Assembly: GCF_947539375.1 (NCBI RefSeq)
Contig: NZ_OX443569.1
Coordinates: 310,001 to 374,000 of the forward strand
DNA length: 64,000 nucleotides
From: Lactobacillus isalae
Lineage (GTDB): Bacteria; Bacillota; Bacilli; Lactobacillales; Lactobacillaceae
Direction: 5' to 3'
Under the pieces are notes generated by a model. It searched no databases. It was not told where the DNA came from and saw only the letters and a list, made by a program, of their open reading frames with translations. Both the position numbers and the translations under genes were made by a program. Below are positions 7,272 through 16,558 of the stretch, one piece after another. Each line of letters begins with the position of its first letter. The stretch's first letter is position 1.

Positions 7272-8064
7272 ATGCAATCGCAAGTTGAAAGATTAGATTT
7301 AATTAGACGTACATTAGATGAAAGAAAAACAATTAGTACTCGTGAAATTATGCAATTATGCCAGGTTTCCTTTGATACGGCTAGAAGGGATGTAATTAAA
7401 TTAACCAATACTGGTCAAGCAATTCGAATTCATGGTGGATTGATGAAAATCAAGCAAGGAACAGTGCCTGACTATAATTCTAGAGCACATGTTTTATCAC
7501 CTATTAAGAATAAGATGGCTAAAATGACAGCGAAATATTTGACGGCTGATAAGTTAGTTAATATATTTAAATGCGTCAACTACGATTTCGCAGCTTTGCC
7601 ATTATTTAACAGGACTGAATGCCACAATTATGACAAATTCAATTGATAATGCAGGAGCCTTAATGATGGATAATTTGCCTAACGTGATTTTACTAGGTGG
7701 CTATTTGAACAAGGAAAATCACTATACATCTTCTTTAAATAGTTTGAAAGAAATTGATCAATATGAATTTGATATAGCAGTAATTGGAACGTCTTCAGTT
7801 AATAAAAATGGGGTTTTTGTAGTTAATCATTCTGATGCACAAATTGAAAGAGAAGTAGTTAATCGTGCAAAAACAGTTATTTTACTCGCTGAAGAATATA
7901 AATTTAAAGAAGACCGTTCTTCACCATATAAAGTAATGAATTGCGACCAGGCAGATATATTGATTACGGATAATCGACTAAAAACGCAATATCGAAAGTA
8001 CTTTAGAAAAAATATTAAAATTCGGGAAGTATTAGCGGAAGAACAAAAAATAAATGAGTTTTAA
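7272..8064 (+). pseudogene. DeoR-family regulator with an internal frameshift
   Basis: Residues 1-~95 carry a DeoR helix-turn-helix (RRTLDERKTISTREIMQL, CQVSFDTARRDVIKL, IRIHGGLM). The sugar-phosphate sensor domain continues in another frame to 8064 (TNSIDNAGALM, LPNVILLGG, YEFDIAVIGTSSV, K-V/I-LLAEEYKF). Near 7563-7570 the frame breaks: removing one T from the ATATTT run restores VNILNASTTISQLCHYL, which matches the D-A-S-T-T phosphate-binding part of the family. As read, only a DNA-binding fragment of ~124 aa would be made. ATG 7272 is preferred over GTG 7263 because the ribosome site GAGGTG ends just before. The frameshift may be a true mutation or a sequencing error. Possible target: the phosphoketolase gene downstream (inference). 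Confidence 0.75.
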
Positions 8065-8188
8065 AGATAATATTAAGTTACTTAAATTGGACCGTCCCAA
8101 TAATCTGAAAGGTTGAATTTTTGCACTGAATGCTCTATGATTAATACTGTAATAAGCAATGAAAACTATTTCAAGGAGATATTTTGGT

Positions 8189-10594
8189 ATGGCAGTAAAT
8201 TACGATTCTCAAGAATACTTAAAGAGTGTTGATGCATACTGGCGTGCAGCTAACTACTTATCAGTTGGTCAATTATTTTTAATGAATAACCCCCTATTAA
8301 AGGGTGAGTTAAAGGCCGAAGACGTAAAACCTAAGCCAATTGGTCACTGGGGCACAATCGTTCCACAAAACTTTATTTATGCTCATTTAAACCGTGCAAT
8401 TAAAAAGTATGATTTAAACATGTTCTATATTGAAGGTTCTGGTCATGGTGGTCAGGTAATGGTATCTAATTCATACTTAGATGGTTCTTATACTGAACGT
8501 TATCCAGAAATTACCCAAGATGAAAAGGGAATGGCGAAATTATTTAAGCAATTTAGTTTTCCAGGTGGAGTTGCTTCTCACGCTGCACCAGAAACTCCAG
8601 GATCAATTCATGAAGGTGGAGAGTTAGGTTATTCACTTTCTCACGGTGTGGGGGCAATTTTAGATAACCCAGATGTAATTGCAGCTGTTGAAATTGGTGA
8701 TGGTGAATCAGAAACTGGTCCACTTGCTACTTCTTGGTTCTCAAGTAAGTTTATTAACCCGATTAAAGACGGTGCTGTCATTCCAATCTTACAAATCAAT
8801 GGTTTTAAGATCTCTAATCCAACTATCGTTTCTAGAATGAGCGATGAAGATCTGACTAAATACTTTGAGGGAATGGGCTGGAAACCTTACTTTGTTTCTG
8901 CATATAAAGATGGTGAATTTAATGGTTACAAGGACCATATGGAAGTTCACCAAGAAATGGCTAAGACCATGGATGAAGTAGTTGAAGAAATTAAGGCTAT
9001 TCAAAAGCATGCTCGTGAAAATAACGATGATTCATTAGTGAAATGGCCAATGATTGTCTTTAGAGTACCTAAGGGCTGGACTGGACCTAAGTTTGACTTA
9101 GACGGTAACCCTATCGAAAATAGTTTCCGTGCTCACCAAATTCCAATTCCAGTTTCTCAAGGCGATATGAGTCATAAAGAAATGCTTACTGACTGGATGG
9201 AAAGTTACAAGCCAGAAGAATTATTCAACGAGGATGGTTCACCTAAGGATATTGTTAAAGAAAATACCTTGTCAGGTGATCAAAGAATGGCCATGAATCC
9301 GGTAACTAATGGTGGCATTAACCCAAAGGTTTTGAATATGCCAGACTACCGTGAATTTGCGGTTAAATTTGATAAACCAGGTTCTGTTGAAAAGCAAGAT
9401 ATGGCTGAATGGGCAAAATATTTGGATAAGATGGCTGCATTAAACCCAAATAATTTCCGTGGTTTTGGTCCAGATGAAACAAAATCTAACCGTTTATTCC
9501 AACTTTTAGACAATCAAAAGCGTCAATGGATGGAGAATATTCACACTCCAAATGATGAAAACTTGGCTCACGAAGGTCGTGTAATTGATTCACAATTATC
9601 TGAGCACCAAGATGAAGGTTGGCTTGAAGGTTATGTTTTGACTGGTCGTCATGGATTCTTCGCTACTTATGAAGCTTTCGGTCGTGTAGTTGACTCAATG
9701 CTTACTCAACACATGAAGTGGTTAAGAAAGGCTAAGGAACAAGCATGGAGACATGATTATCCAGCCTTAAACTTAGTTGATACTTCAACTGTCTTCCAGC
9801 AAGACCATAATGGTTATACTCACCAAGATCCTGGTATGTTAACTCACCTTTATGAAAAAAATCGTCCAGATTTAATTCATGAATACTTACCAGCAGATAC
9901 TAACTCACTTCTTGCAGTATCTGATAAGGCGTTTAGAGATCGCGAATGCATTAACGTTTTGGTAACTTCTAAGCAGCCACGTCCTCAATGGTTCTCAATT
10001 GAAGAAGCTAAGAAGTTAGTTGATAAGGGACTTGGCTATGTTGACTGGGCATCAACTGATAAGGGCGCAAAACCTGATGTTGTTTTTGCTTCAACTGGTA
10101 CTGAACCAACAATTGAAACTTTGGCTGCAATTGATTTGCTACACAAGAAGTTCCCAGACTTGAAGATTCGCTACATTAATGTCATTGATGTGATGAAATT
10201 AATGTCTACTGAAAAGAATCCAAATGCAATTAGCAATGAAGAATTTGATCGTCTCTTCCCAAAGGGCACACCAGTAATTTTTGCTTGGCATGGATTTAAA
10301 CCAATGATGGAATCAATTTGGTTTGACCGTGGACGCGGTAAGAATGATGTTCATATTCATGGCTATGAAGAAAATGGTGATATCACTACACCATTTGATA
10401 TGCGTGTGTTGAACCATATGGATCGCTACGACTTAGCTAAAGATGTAGTAGAAAGTATTCCTGAATTAAGTGAAAAGAATGCTGACTTCATTGACGAAAT
10501 GGACAGCTTACTTGCTAAACATCACCAATACATTCGTGATAATGGTAAAGATATGCCTGAAGTTACTGAATGGAAATGGAATGGTTTGAAATAG
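8189..10594 (+). CDS. xfp: Xylulose-5-phosphate/fructose-6-phosphate phosphoketolase
   Basis: Thiamine diphosphate enzyme that splits xylulose 5-phosphate (and usually fructose 6-phosphate) with phosphate into acetyl phosphate and an aldose phosphate. The start at ATG 8189 (801 aa) is chosen because AAGGAGA (8173-8179) sits about 9 nt before it; the longer frame from 8159 has none. Family motifs are clear: [20 protein letters not shown], the phosphoketolase signature EGGELGY near residue 142, the ThDP/Mg motif [14 protein letters not shown] near 170, and [12 protein letters not shown] in the second half. Transcribed alone, with a terminator behind. The codon choice (CTT/GGT/GAA-rich) suggests high expression. 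Confidence 0.97.
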   Translation: MAVNYDSQEYLKSVDAYWRAANYLSVGQLFLMNNPLLKGELKAEDVKPKPIGHWGTIVPQNFIYAHLNRAIKKYDLNMFYIEGSGHGGQVMVSNSYLDGSYTERYPEITQDEKGMAKLFKQFSFPGGVASHAAPETPGSIHEGGELGYSLSHGVGAILDNPDVIAAVEIGDGESETGPLATSWFSSKFINPIKDGAVIPILQINGFKISNPTIVSRMSDEDLTKYFEGMGWKPYFVSAYKDGEFNGYKDHMEVHQEMAKTMDEVVEEIKAIQKHARENNDDSLVKWPMIVFRVPKGWTGPKFDLDGNPIENSFRAHQIPIPVSQGDMSHKEMLTDWMESYKPEELFNEDGSPKDIVKENTLSGDQRMAMNPVTNGGINPKVLNMPDYREFAVKFDKPGSVEKQDMAEWAKYLDKMAALNPNNFRGFGPDETKSNRLFQLLDNQKRQWMENIHTPNDENLAHEGRVIDSQLSEHQDEGWLEGYVLTGRHGFFATYEAFGRVVDSMLTQHMKWLRKAKEQAWRHDYPALNLVDTSTVFQQDHNGYTHQDPGMLTHLYEKNRPDLIHEYLPADTNSLLAVSDKAFRDRECINVLVTSKQPRPQWFSIEEAKKLVDKGLGYVDWASTDKGAKPDVVFASTGTEPTIETLAAIDLLHKKFPDLKIRYINVIDVMKLMSTEKNPNAISNEEFDRLFPKGTPVIFAWHGFKPMMESIWFDRGRGKNDVHIHGYEENGDITTPFDMRVLNHMDRYDLAKDVVESIPELSEKNADFIDEMDSLLAKHHQYIRDNGKDMPEVTEWKWNGLK

Positions 10595-10615
10595 AATTAA
10601 AATAATTTCTCGAAG

Positions 10616-10644
10616 AAGACCTAATTAGATTTGGGTCTTTTTTG
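10616..10644 (+). terminator. Terminator after xfp
   Basis: Stem AAGACCTAA with TTGGGTCTT (one G-T pair), followed by T6. Confidence 0.8.
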
Positions 10645-10760
10645 ATTATAGTTATTAAAAAATAGTTCTATGCGCATCAAGTATTTTGTTGTTATAATAG
10701 TTCTGTAAAATGTAGGGTATAGTCTTATTTGTAAGGAATTTTGTAGAAAGGGATGATTAG

Positions 10761-11417
10761 ATGGAATTTAAAGATGTTTTGGCACTTGAACATGCAACAA
10801 GAAAGTTTAATGATCAAAGAGTAAGTGAAAATACCGTTCGGAAAGTTATAGAGGAAGCACAACGGACACCTTCTTTGCTTAATTCGCAACCTTGGCGGAT
10901 TTATGTTGCTGAAGGCGATGTAGCAAAGGCAATTAGAAAAGAGCATGAAGAAAAGACTTTGGCTAATGAAGATCCGCATGAAGATTTCCCATCTTTGCTA
11001 AAAGTGGAATGGGATACATTCCCAAGTAAAAATATGGCAACAATGAGCGAAACTTTAGACTACTTCTTACGTGGTGAATCAGATGATTTTGATCAAGCTC
11101 AATTAAAGTTGTTCAATGCTCCAGTAATCGTCTTTTTAACCATACCTAAAAAATCTCCAGCTTGGTCAATTTTTGATCTTGGTGCATATTCACAGACACT
11201 GATGCTTGCTGCCACTAACCGTGGTTTGAGTACAATGCCTGCACATGCTTTTGTTAAATATCCAGATGTAATTCGAAAGTACTTAGATATACCAGAAGAT
11301 GAAGCGATTGGTATTGGTATTGGATTAGGTTATCCTAATAAGAAGGCTACAATCAATGATTATAAGTCTAAGCGTGTACCTTTAGATGAAATCTTAAAAA
11401 TGAAAAAGAATATTTAA
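10761..11417 (+). CDS. Nitroreductase family protein (FMN), copy 1
   Basis: 218 aa, the usual family length. It shows the N-terminal FMN phosphate motif with HATRKFNDQRV, the SLLNSQPW flavin contact, the DLGAYSQTLMLAATNRGLSTMPAHAF helix and the C-terminal GIGIGLGYPN-K motif that binds the flavin. Likely an NAD(P)H-dependent oxidoreductase acting on quinones or nitro compounds. A close paralogue of the same size lies at 44650-45312. Site AAAGGGATGATTAG precedes the ATG. It stands alone between two terminators. Confidence 0.9.
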   Translation: MEFKDVLALEHATRKFNDQRVSENTVRKVIEEAQRTPSLLNSQPWRIYVAEGDVAKAIRKEHEEKTLANEDPHEDFPSLLKVEWDTFPSKNMATMSETLDYFLRGESDDFDQAQLKLFNAPVIVFLTIPKKSPAWSIFDLGAYSQTLMLAATNRGLSTMPAHAFVKYPDVIRKYLDIPEDEAIGIGIGLGYPNKKATINDYKSKRVPLDEILKMKKNI

Positions 11418-11421
11418 TAAT

Positions 11422-11470
11422 AAGACTCTTGAAGAAATCAGCGTTTTAAATCTTCAAGAGTCTTTTTTCT
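11422..11470 (+). terminator. Terminator after nitroreductase copy 1
   Basis: A 14-bp perfect stem AAGACTCTTGAAGA/TCTTCAAGAGTCTT (11422-11435 with 11451-11464), then a T-run. Confidence 0.9.
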
Positions 11471-11529
11471 TTATTTAAAATAAAATTAAAATATGGCATA
11501 ATTATAAAAAACAACTAAAGGTGATAAAA

Positions 11530-12225
11530 ATGACATTATTAGTTTCTCCTACTCAATGGGCCAATTGGGATCAATGGTTTAATTACACCTTACCTGGCTA
11601 TATTTTAATTTTAGGGACTATCTTTTTGTTTGTCGGATTAATTCCATTTTTATGCGTACGGAATAAAATTACTATCAGTTTATTTGGGATAACAACTACT
11701 GTTTTATGTATTTTCTTAGGCGCATCTTATTTTAAAAATAAAGAATCAACAGAGTATTTGCAGGAAAATCACTACTTAACAGCAATGGTGCGAGTGTATG
11801 ATGCTCAAATTTTTGCTAATAAATACTATGATCCTGATGAAATTGAAGCATTTAAATATGTAGCTGATATTAAGACACCATCTCACTTGCCATCAATTTA
11901 TCAAAAGATACCGGTAAGACAAGAGGTGACTTATCTTGGTAAAAACGATTATTATGCCTTTGTTAAATTAGACAATACAGTAATGAAATTTAGTTTGGCA
12001 GATTGTAAGAAAATTCCTGGCAATAAGGCATACTTTACTGGGTATCATTTTAAGATAAGAAATAAAAAGTTTCTAAAGCTGGGCTTTATTGATCTAAAGC
12101 ATAATTTGCGTGATAAGGTTGAATTACCAGAAAATTCATATAATAAGCAAGTATCAGAAAATATTGAAGAAAATTATAATCATCCCGGATTAGTTGCAAA
12201 CTGGATCCCTGATTCGGAGAAATAA
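11530..12225 (+). CDS. Unrecognised membrane-anchored protein
   Basis: 231 aa from ATG 11530, chosen because AAAGGTGA lies 6 nt before it. Two hydrophobic segments at about residues 17-38 and 45-65 (YILILGTIFLFVGLIPFLCV; ISLFGITTTVLCIFLGASYF) anchor it in the membrane. The remaining ~165 residues are polar and probably extracytoplasmic, with mixed beta/alpha character (VTYLGKNDYYAFVKLDN). No enzyme motif is seen. It lies 50 bp before the CNNM/CorC gene on the same strand with no terminator between, so they may be co-transcribed. I do not recognise the family. Confidence 0.75.
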   Translation: MTLLVSPTQWANWDQWFNYTLPGYILILGTIFLFVGLIPFLCVRNKITISLFGITTTVLCIFLGASYFKNKESTEYLQENHYLTAMVRVYDAQIFANKYYDPDEIEAFKYVADIKTPSHLPSIYQKIPVRQEVTYLGKNDYYAFVKLDNTVMKFSLADCKKIPGNKAYFTGYHFKIRNKKFLKLGFIDLKHNLRDKVELPENSYNKQVSENIEENYNHPGLVANWIPDSEK

Positions 12226-12275
12226 TGCTAAAATAGAGATGTAATTATTTAATATATAAAAAAGGTGAAGATCAC

Positions 12276-13655
12276 TTGTCTACAAGTACTATAACTACTA
12301 ATTTAATTGTTATTTTCATAACGTTTTTAATTGCGATTTTCTTTGTGGTCGCTGAATTTGCATTGGTGCAAACTAGATCTAGTCAGCTAGAAGATATGCT
12401 GGCAAACGGTCAAGGTAATCCTAAGAAATTAAAGCGTGCTTTGCACATGGTTCATAACTTGAATGAATCATTATCTACTACTCAAGTAGGTACTACTTTA
12501 GTTGGTGTTATTTTAGGTTGGATTGGTCAAGGAACAATTGAAGAATTATTGACTGATGTATTTAAGATGACGCCTTGGTTTGGAGCTAAAACTAGCGGGG
12601 TATTAGGAGCAGCTTTAGGTGTTGTACTTTTAACTTACTTAGAAGTTGTTGTCACTGAAATTGTGCCAAAGAATATTGCGATTGATATGCCTGTAAAGTG
12701 TTTGATGGCTGTTGTTACTCCTTTGGCTGTCTTCCACACAGTAGTATATCCATTTGTTTGGCTACTTAACCATAGTGCCAATGGGTTGCTTCATTTGTTG
12801 GGGATGCAATCAGCAGATGAAGAAAGTGAAGTTTATTCACAATCTGAAATTTTACGTTTATCACGCAATGCCGTAACTGGTGGGTCACTTGATAAAGACG
12901 ATCTTTTATATATGGAGCGTGCCTTTGAATTAAACGATAAGGTTGCTAAAGATATTATGACTGACCGTACTCAGCTTCAAGTTCTAAATGCTACTGATAA
13001 TGTAAAGACAGCACTCGAGAAATACATTAAAGATGGTTTTAGTCGTTTCCCAGTTGTACGTGACAACGATAAAGACGACGTTGTAGGATATGTTTATGCT
13101 TACGATATAGTCAGTCAAGACCAAGAAAATCCGGATGTTCCAATTACAAGAATTATCAGAGCGATTATTACGGTACCTGAATCAATGTTAATTCAAGATA
13201 TCTTGAAGTTAATGATTAAAAAGCACACGCCAATCGTTTTGGTAGTAGATGAATATGGTGGAACTAGCGGTATTGTAACCGATAAAGATATTTATGAAGA
13301 ACTATTTGGATCCATCAAAGATGAAATTGATGATGTTTCTGATGAATATATTGTTCGCGATGACCATGGTAATATTCATGTTTCAGGAAAAACTACCTTA
13401 TATGATTTTGAACGTTATTTCCACACTAAGCTTAAGAGCTTTGAAGATAGTGACATCATTACAATTGGTGGTTATATGATGGAACATTATCCTAACTTAA
13501 AGAAGGGCGAATCTGTTGATTTAGAGGGCTTCAAGTTTAAGTTGGTAAATATTGAACAAGGCTTTATGCGTTGGTTCTTGGTTTCTAAAATCGAGGATAA
13601 TGCTGGAGAAAAATCAGAAGATAACGATCAAAATAGTGAAGAAAAAGCTAAATAA
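12276..13655 (+). CDS. CNNM/CorC (hemolysin-like) transporter-associated protein
   Basis: 459 aa. A DUF21 membrane domain with four hydrophobic segments spans ~1-190, including VAEFALVQTRSSQLE near 26. A CBS pair follows at ~210-340 (MTDRTQLQVL, FSRFPVVRD, VVDEYGGTSGIVT), then a CorC_HlyC domain at ~355-435 and an acidic tail. The family is tied to Mg or other divalent-ion efflux and resistance. Start is TTG at 12276, after AAAGGTGA; the first ATG lies much further downstream inside the conserved domain. Confidence 0.9.
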   Translation: MSTSTITTNLIVIFITFLIAIFFVVAEFALVQTRSSQLEDMLANGQGNPKKLKRALHMVHNLNESLSTTQVGTTLVGVILGWIGQGTIEELLTDVFKMTPWFGAKTSGVLGAALGVVLLTYLEVVVTEIVPKNIAIDMPVKCLMAVVTPLAVFHTVVYPFVWLLNHSANGLLHLLGMQSADEESEVYSQSEILRLSRNAVTGGSLDKDDLLYMERAFELNDKVAKDIMTDRTQLQVLNATDNVKTALEKYIKDGFSRFPVVRDNDKDDVVGYVYAYDIVSQDQENPDVPITRIIRAIITVPESMLIQDILKLMIKKHTPIVLVVDEYGGTSGIVTDKDIYEELFGSIKDEIDDVSDEYIVRDDHGNIHVSGKTTLYDFERYFHTKLKSFEDSDIITIGGYMMEHYPNLKKGESVDLEGFKFKLVNIEQGFMRWFLVSKIEDNAGEKSEDNDQNSEEKAK

Positions 13656-13660
13656 TCGTC

Positions 13661-13687
13661 AAAAGCACCTCAAGATAGGTGCTTTTT
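13661..13687 (+). terminator. Terminator after the CNNM/CorC gene
   Basis: Stem AAAAGCACCT/AGGTGCTTTT (13661-13670 with 13677-13686) and T-run. Confidence 0.9.
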
Positions 13688-13752
13688 TGTATAATTAAAT
13701 GTTATAATTCTACTATTAACAAAGCATTTGTAGAAGGATATAGAGGGTTAAG

Positions 13753-14322
13753 ATGCAAAATAGTGATAATATTGACAACATTATTGATCGTGTTTTATTC
13801 AGTCAAGATGACATTGAAGAAATTTGTCAAAGACTTGGCAAGCAATTGACTGAAGATTACGCAGGTAAGTTTCCATTGGTTATTGGTGTGTTAAAGGGTG
13901 CAGTTTACTTTATGACTGATCTAACCCGCCACATGAATGTGAAGATGCAAAATGACTTTATGGATGTTTCAAGTTATGGTGATGGCTTTGAATCTACTGG
14001 TAAGGTTAGATTGGATATTGACGTTCAAGCTGATGTTAAAGGTAGAGATGTATTATTAGTTGAAGATATCGTTGATACTGGACACACCTTGAAATTCATG
14101 AAGGATTTATTAACTGAACGTGGCGCTAAAAGTGTAAAATGTTGCGCGCTTCTTAACAAAACTGAACGCCGTGAAGATGATGTAGTTGTAGATTACTATG
14201 GTTCAAAAGTTGAAAATGAATTTGTAGTTGGATATGGTTTAGACTACTTAAATGCTTACCGGAATTTACCTTATGTTGGTGTCTTAAAGCCAGAAGTTAT
14301 TCAAGCAAATTTAAACCGCTAA
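13753..14322 (+). CDS. hpt: Hypoxanthine(-guanine) phosphoribosyltransferase
   Basis: Purine salvage enzyme converting hypoxanthine or guanine with PRPP to IMP or GMP. 189 aa, the normal length. The PRPP-binding motif VLLVEDIVDTGHTL lies at ~100-113; the flexible-loop motif SSYGDG (~73), the G-V-L-KGAVYFM segment (~46) and the C-terminal VGYGLDY base-binding loop are all present. Transcribed alone before a bidirectional terminator. Confidence 0.95.
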   Translation: MQNSDNIDNIIDRVLFSQDDIEEICQRLGKQLTEDYAGKFPLVIGVLKGAVYFMTDLTRHMNVKMQNDFMDVSSYGDGFESTGKVRLDIDVQADVKGRDVLLVEDIVDTGHTLKFMKDLLTERGAKSVKCCALLNKTERREDDVVVDYYGSKVENEFVVGYGLDYLNAYRNLPYVGVLKPEVIQANLNR

Positions 14323-14348
14323 TAATTAATTGTTTTTGTAGAAATTAA

Positions 14349-14398
14349 AAAGGGTTGAAATTACTCGCTGTTTGGCGAATCTTTTCAACCCTTTGTTT
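14349..14398. terminator. Bidirectional terminator between hpt and the permease
   Basis: Stem AAAGGGTTGAAA/TTTCAACCCTTT (14349-14360 with 14383-14394) between convergent genes. Confidence 0.85.
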
Positions 14399-14403
14399 AT
14401 ATG

Positions 14404-15714
14404 CTAATCAGCTTTATTATGTTTTTTCATATAGTAATAGATTGGTAAACCTAATGCTGTTAGCCCAATTCCAGTTATTGAAAGCCAGAATTCATTAATT
14501 ACAGTACTAATTACAATAAATAAACCACCACCAATTGAAATAATTGGAATAATTGGATACCAAGGAACCACGTAAGGACGATTTAATTTTGGCTCGCGGT
14601 AGCGTAAAATTACAACTGCAATTGAAATTAATGTTGTAAAAGTCCACATTACGAAAACTAGCATATTGGTCAAGAGATCGAAAGTTCCTAGTAAAATCAT
14701 GATTAAAGAAACTGTTAGAATAATTAGAGCACTAATTGTTGGGACGCCTGTATTAACGTTAGTTCGACCAATTTTATCTGAAAATGGCAACATTTTATCT
14801 TTAGCTAAAGTATATGGAATTCTCATCCCAGTAAGCATAAATCCATTAATTGCTCCATAAACAGAAATTAAAATTCCGATAGTAATTAACTTACCGCCCA
14901 AACTCCCAAATAATTTTAAAGAAGCGAGATATGCTGTATTTTGATTTCCAATAATTTCTTTAAAAGGAATAGTAGTTAGAAAAGCGTAATTTACTAATAC
15001 ATAGATTAAAGTAATAGCGGATAGTCCAATAATAATCGCTCTTGATAGATTTTTCTCTGGTTCTTTAACTTCTCCTGCTAAATTTGTTACATTGATCCAG
15101 CCATCATAAGCAAATAAGGCAGCTAATAAACCACCGCTCAAACCAGCCCAAAAAGAGACATTTTGACCAGAGGTTAGTGGCAGTAAATCAACACTGATTT
15201 TTGTAGGATTAAAAAGTCCAAAAATTACAATCAAAGCAATTGGGATGGCCTTAAGAATCGTCATTGCTGACTGCATTCTAGTCGAAAATTTAGTAGAAAT
15301 AAAATTAAGACCCATTAAAAATAGAGCAAGTAAAATAGCAACTAAGGTTGCATATTTAGTCGGTAAGCCAAATAAAACAACGAATTGCTGCCCAAAAACT
15401 ACGCTTAAAGCGGCAATATTGGCTGGAAAGTAGACTAACATTTGAGCCCAACCAAATAAAAATCCCCAAACTTTTCCATAAGTATATTCAATATATTTTA
15501 TTGATCCACCAGTAACTGGCAGTGCGGCAGCAATTTCAGAAACTGTTAGACCTGACGCAATAGAAACGATTCCGGCTAAAATCCAAACAAAAAGAGTTAA
15601 GGATGGAGTTCCCGTTTCATGACTAATACTTCCAATTTTAAAGAAGACACCTCCGCCGATTACAGTTCCGACAACTGTAGCTAGAGCCTGTCCAAAGCTA
15701 ATTTGTCTTTTCAA
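14404..15714 (-). CDS. APC-family amino acid permease
   Basis: About 436 aa and 12 membrane segments. The N-terminal ATVVGTVIGGGVFFKIG matches the substrate-binding GxG loop of APC transporters, and the following SGLTVSEIAAALPVTGG is the conserved TM2-loop. TTG 15714 is favoured because AAAGGA lies ~9 nt before it; the frame opens further upstream at TTG 15732. It resembles serine/threonine or basic amino acid exchangers, but the substrate cannot be assigned. Convergent with hpt and divergent from the GH25-like gene. Confidence 0.88.
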   Translation of the reverse strand: MKRQISFGQALATVVGTVIGGGVFFKIGSISHETGTPSLTLFVWILAGIVSIASGLTVSEIAAALPVTGGSIKYIEYTYGKVWGFLFGWAQMLVYFPANIAALSVVFGQQFVVLFGLPTKYATLVAILLALFLMGLNFISTKFSTRMQSAMTILKAIPIALIVIFGLFNPTKISVDLLPLTSGQNVSFWAGLSGGLLAALFAYDGWINVTNLAGEVKEPEKNLSRAIIIGLSAITLIYVLVNYAFLTTIPFKEIIGNQNTAYLASLKLFGSLGGKLITIGILISVYGAINGFMLTGMRIPYTLAKDKMLPFSDKIGRTNVNTGVPTISALIILTVSLIMILLGTFDLLTNMLVFVMWTFTTLISIAVVILRYREPKLNRPYVVPWYPIIPIISIGGGLFIVISTVINEFWLSITGIGLTALGLPIYYYMKKHNKAD

Positions 15715-15834
15715 TATGAGCGTTCCTTTCAACTTATAATACGAGTGTTGTTGTTGCTATCATTTTATACTAAATTATAGTGAAAGTGGTATAGAAAGAA
15801 GAAGTTCGCTAAAATAGCTAATGGAGGGATGACT

Positions 15835-16548
15835 GTGCATCGTTATCGACATAAATATACTTTCCCAAGTATTATTATTCTGCTCGTATTAGCTATTTTG
15901 GGATTAGTGTGGGCATACTTTAATATGAGACAAAATACAACTGTACCGCGTGGCTCAAATATGAGCGTTCTCGGAATTGAACTAGATCAAACTAAAGACT
16001 ATGTTGATTTGCATAAATTAGAAAAGAATGGAATTTCTTTTGTTTACTTGCGGTCAACGCAGGGAAAATCATATTTTGATGATAATTATTTACTATACCG
16101 TGATCAACTTCAGGGGACTAACTTGAATTTTGGTACAATTATTGCTTATAGCGATGAGACAAGCAATCAAGATCAGTATCAGTATTTCTTAAGTAAGGTT
16201 GGAACTAATACTGGGAGTTTACCAATTATGATTGTTCCTGCTGCTAGTCATTTAACAAAATCATATTGGCAACAAATGGGCGAATTTGCGCAAATGATCA
16301 ATAATAATTTAGGTAAACGCGTCATGATAGCAGGTGATTATCACTATCGCAGTTATTTTCCTGAAGGAACCAGATTTTTATATACAGGTGCCAGTTTAAA
16401 AGATAGACGGCACTATGCTTTTTGGTGTTACACTCAAAATGGACGAGTAAAAAATATCGATAATTTAAATAGAGATGTAACGATGTTTGCTTATATTGGA
16501 ACTAATACGCAGTATGAGCAGTTATATAGTCAACAGAAAATGCAATAG
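15835..16548 (+). CDS. GH25 lysozyme-like membrane-anchored protein, catalytic residues apparently lost
   Basis: An N-terminal membrane anchor (residues ~10-30) is followed by a GH25-type barrel: GIELDQTKDYVDLHKL, GISFVYLRSTQGKSYFDD and a YFLSKVG strand resemble muramidases of the Lyc25 group. The acidic residues normally used for cleavage (GIDVS start and a D-x-E after the LPxM strand) are replaced here by GIELD and MIVPAAS. It may therefore bind rather than cut peptidoglycan. GTG 15835 is preferred, with GGAGGG at 15823-15828 giving 6-nt spacing; the ATG at 15829 directly abuts that site. It is followed at 10 nt by the helicase gene. Confidence 0.65.
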   Translation: MHRYRHKYTFPSIIILLVLAILGLVWAYFNMRQNTTVPRGSNMSVLGIELDQTKDYVDLHKLEKNGISFVYLRSTQGKSYFDDNYLLYRDQLQGTNLNFGTIIAYSDETSNQDQYQYFLSKVGTNTGSLPIMIVPAASHLTKSYWQQMGEFAQMINNNLGKRVMIAGDYHYRSYFPEGTRFLYTGASLKDRRHYAFWCYTQNGRVKNIDNLNRDVTMFAYIGTNTQYEQLYSQQKMQ

Positions 16549-16558
16549 AGGAAATAAG

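Noticed and set aside
12276-13655. Pore-forming hemolysin activity for the CNNM/CorC protein
   Set aside because: The hemolysin name is historical; domain order is that of divalent-ion transport proteins.
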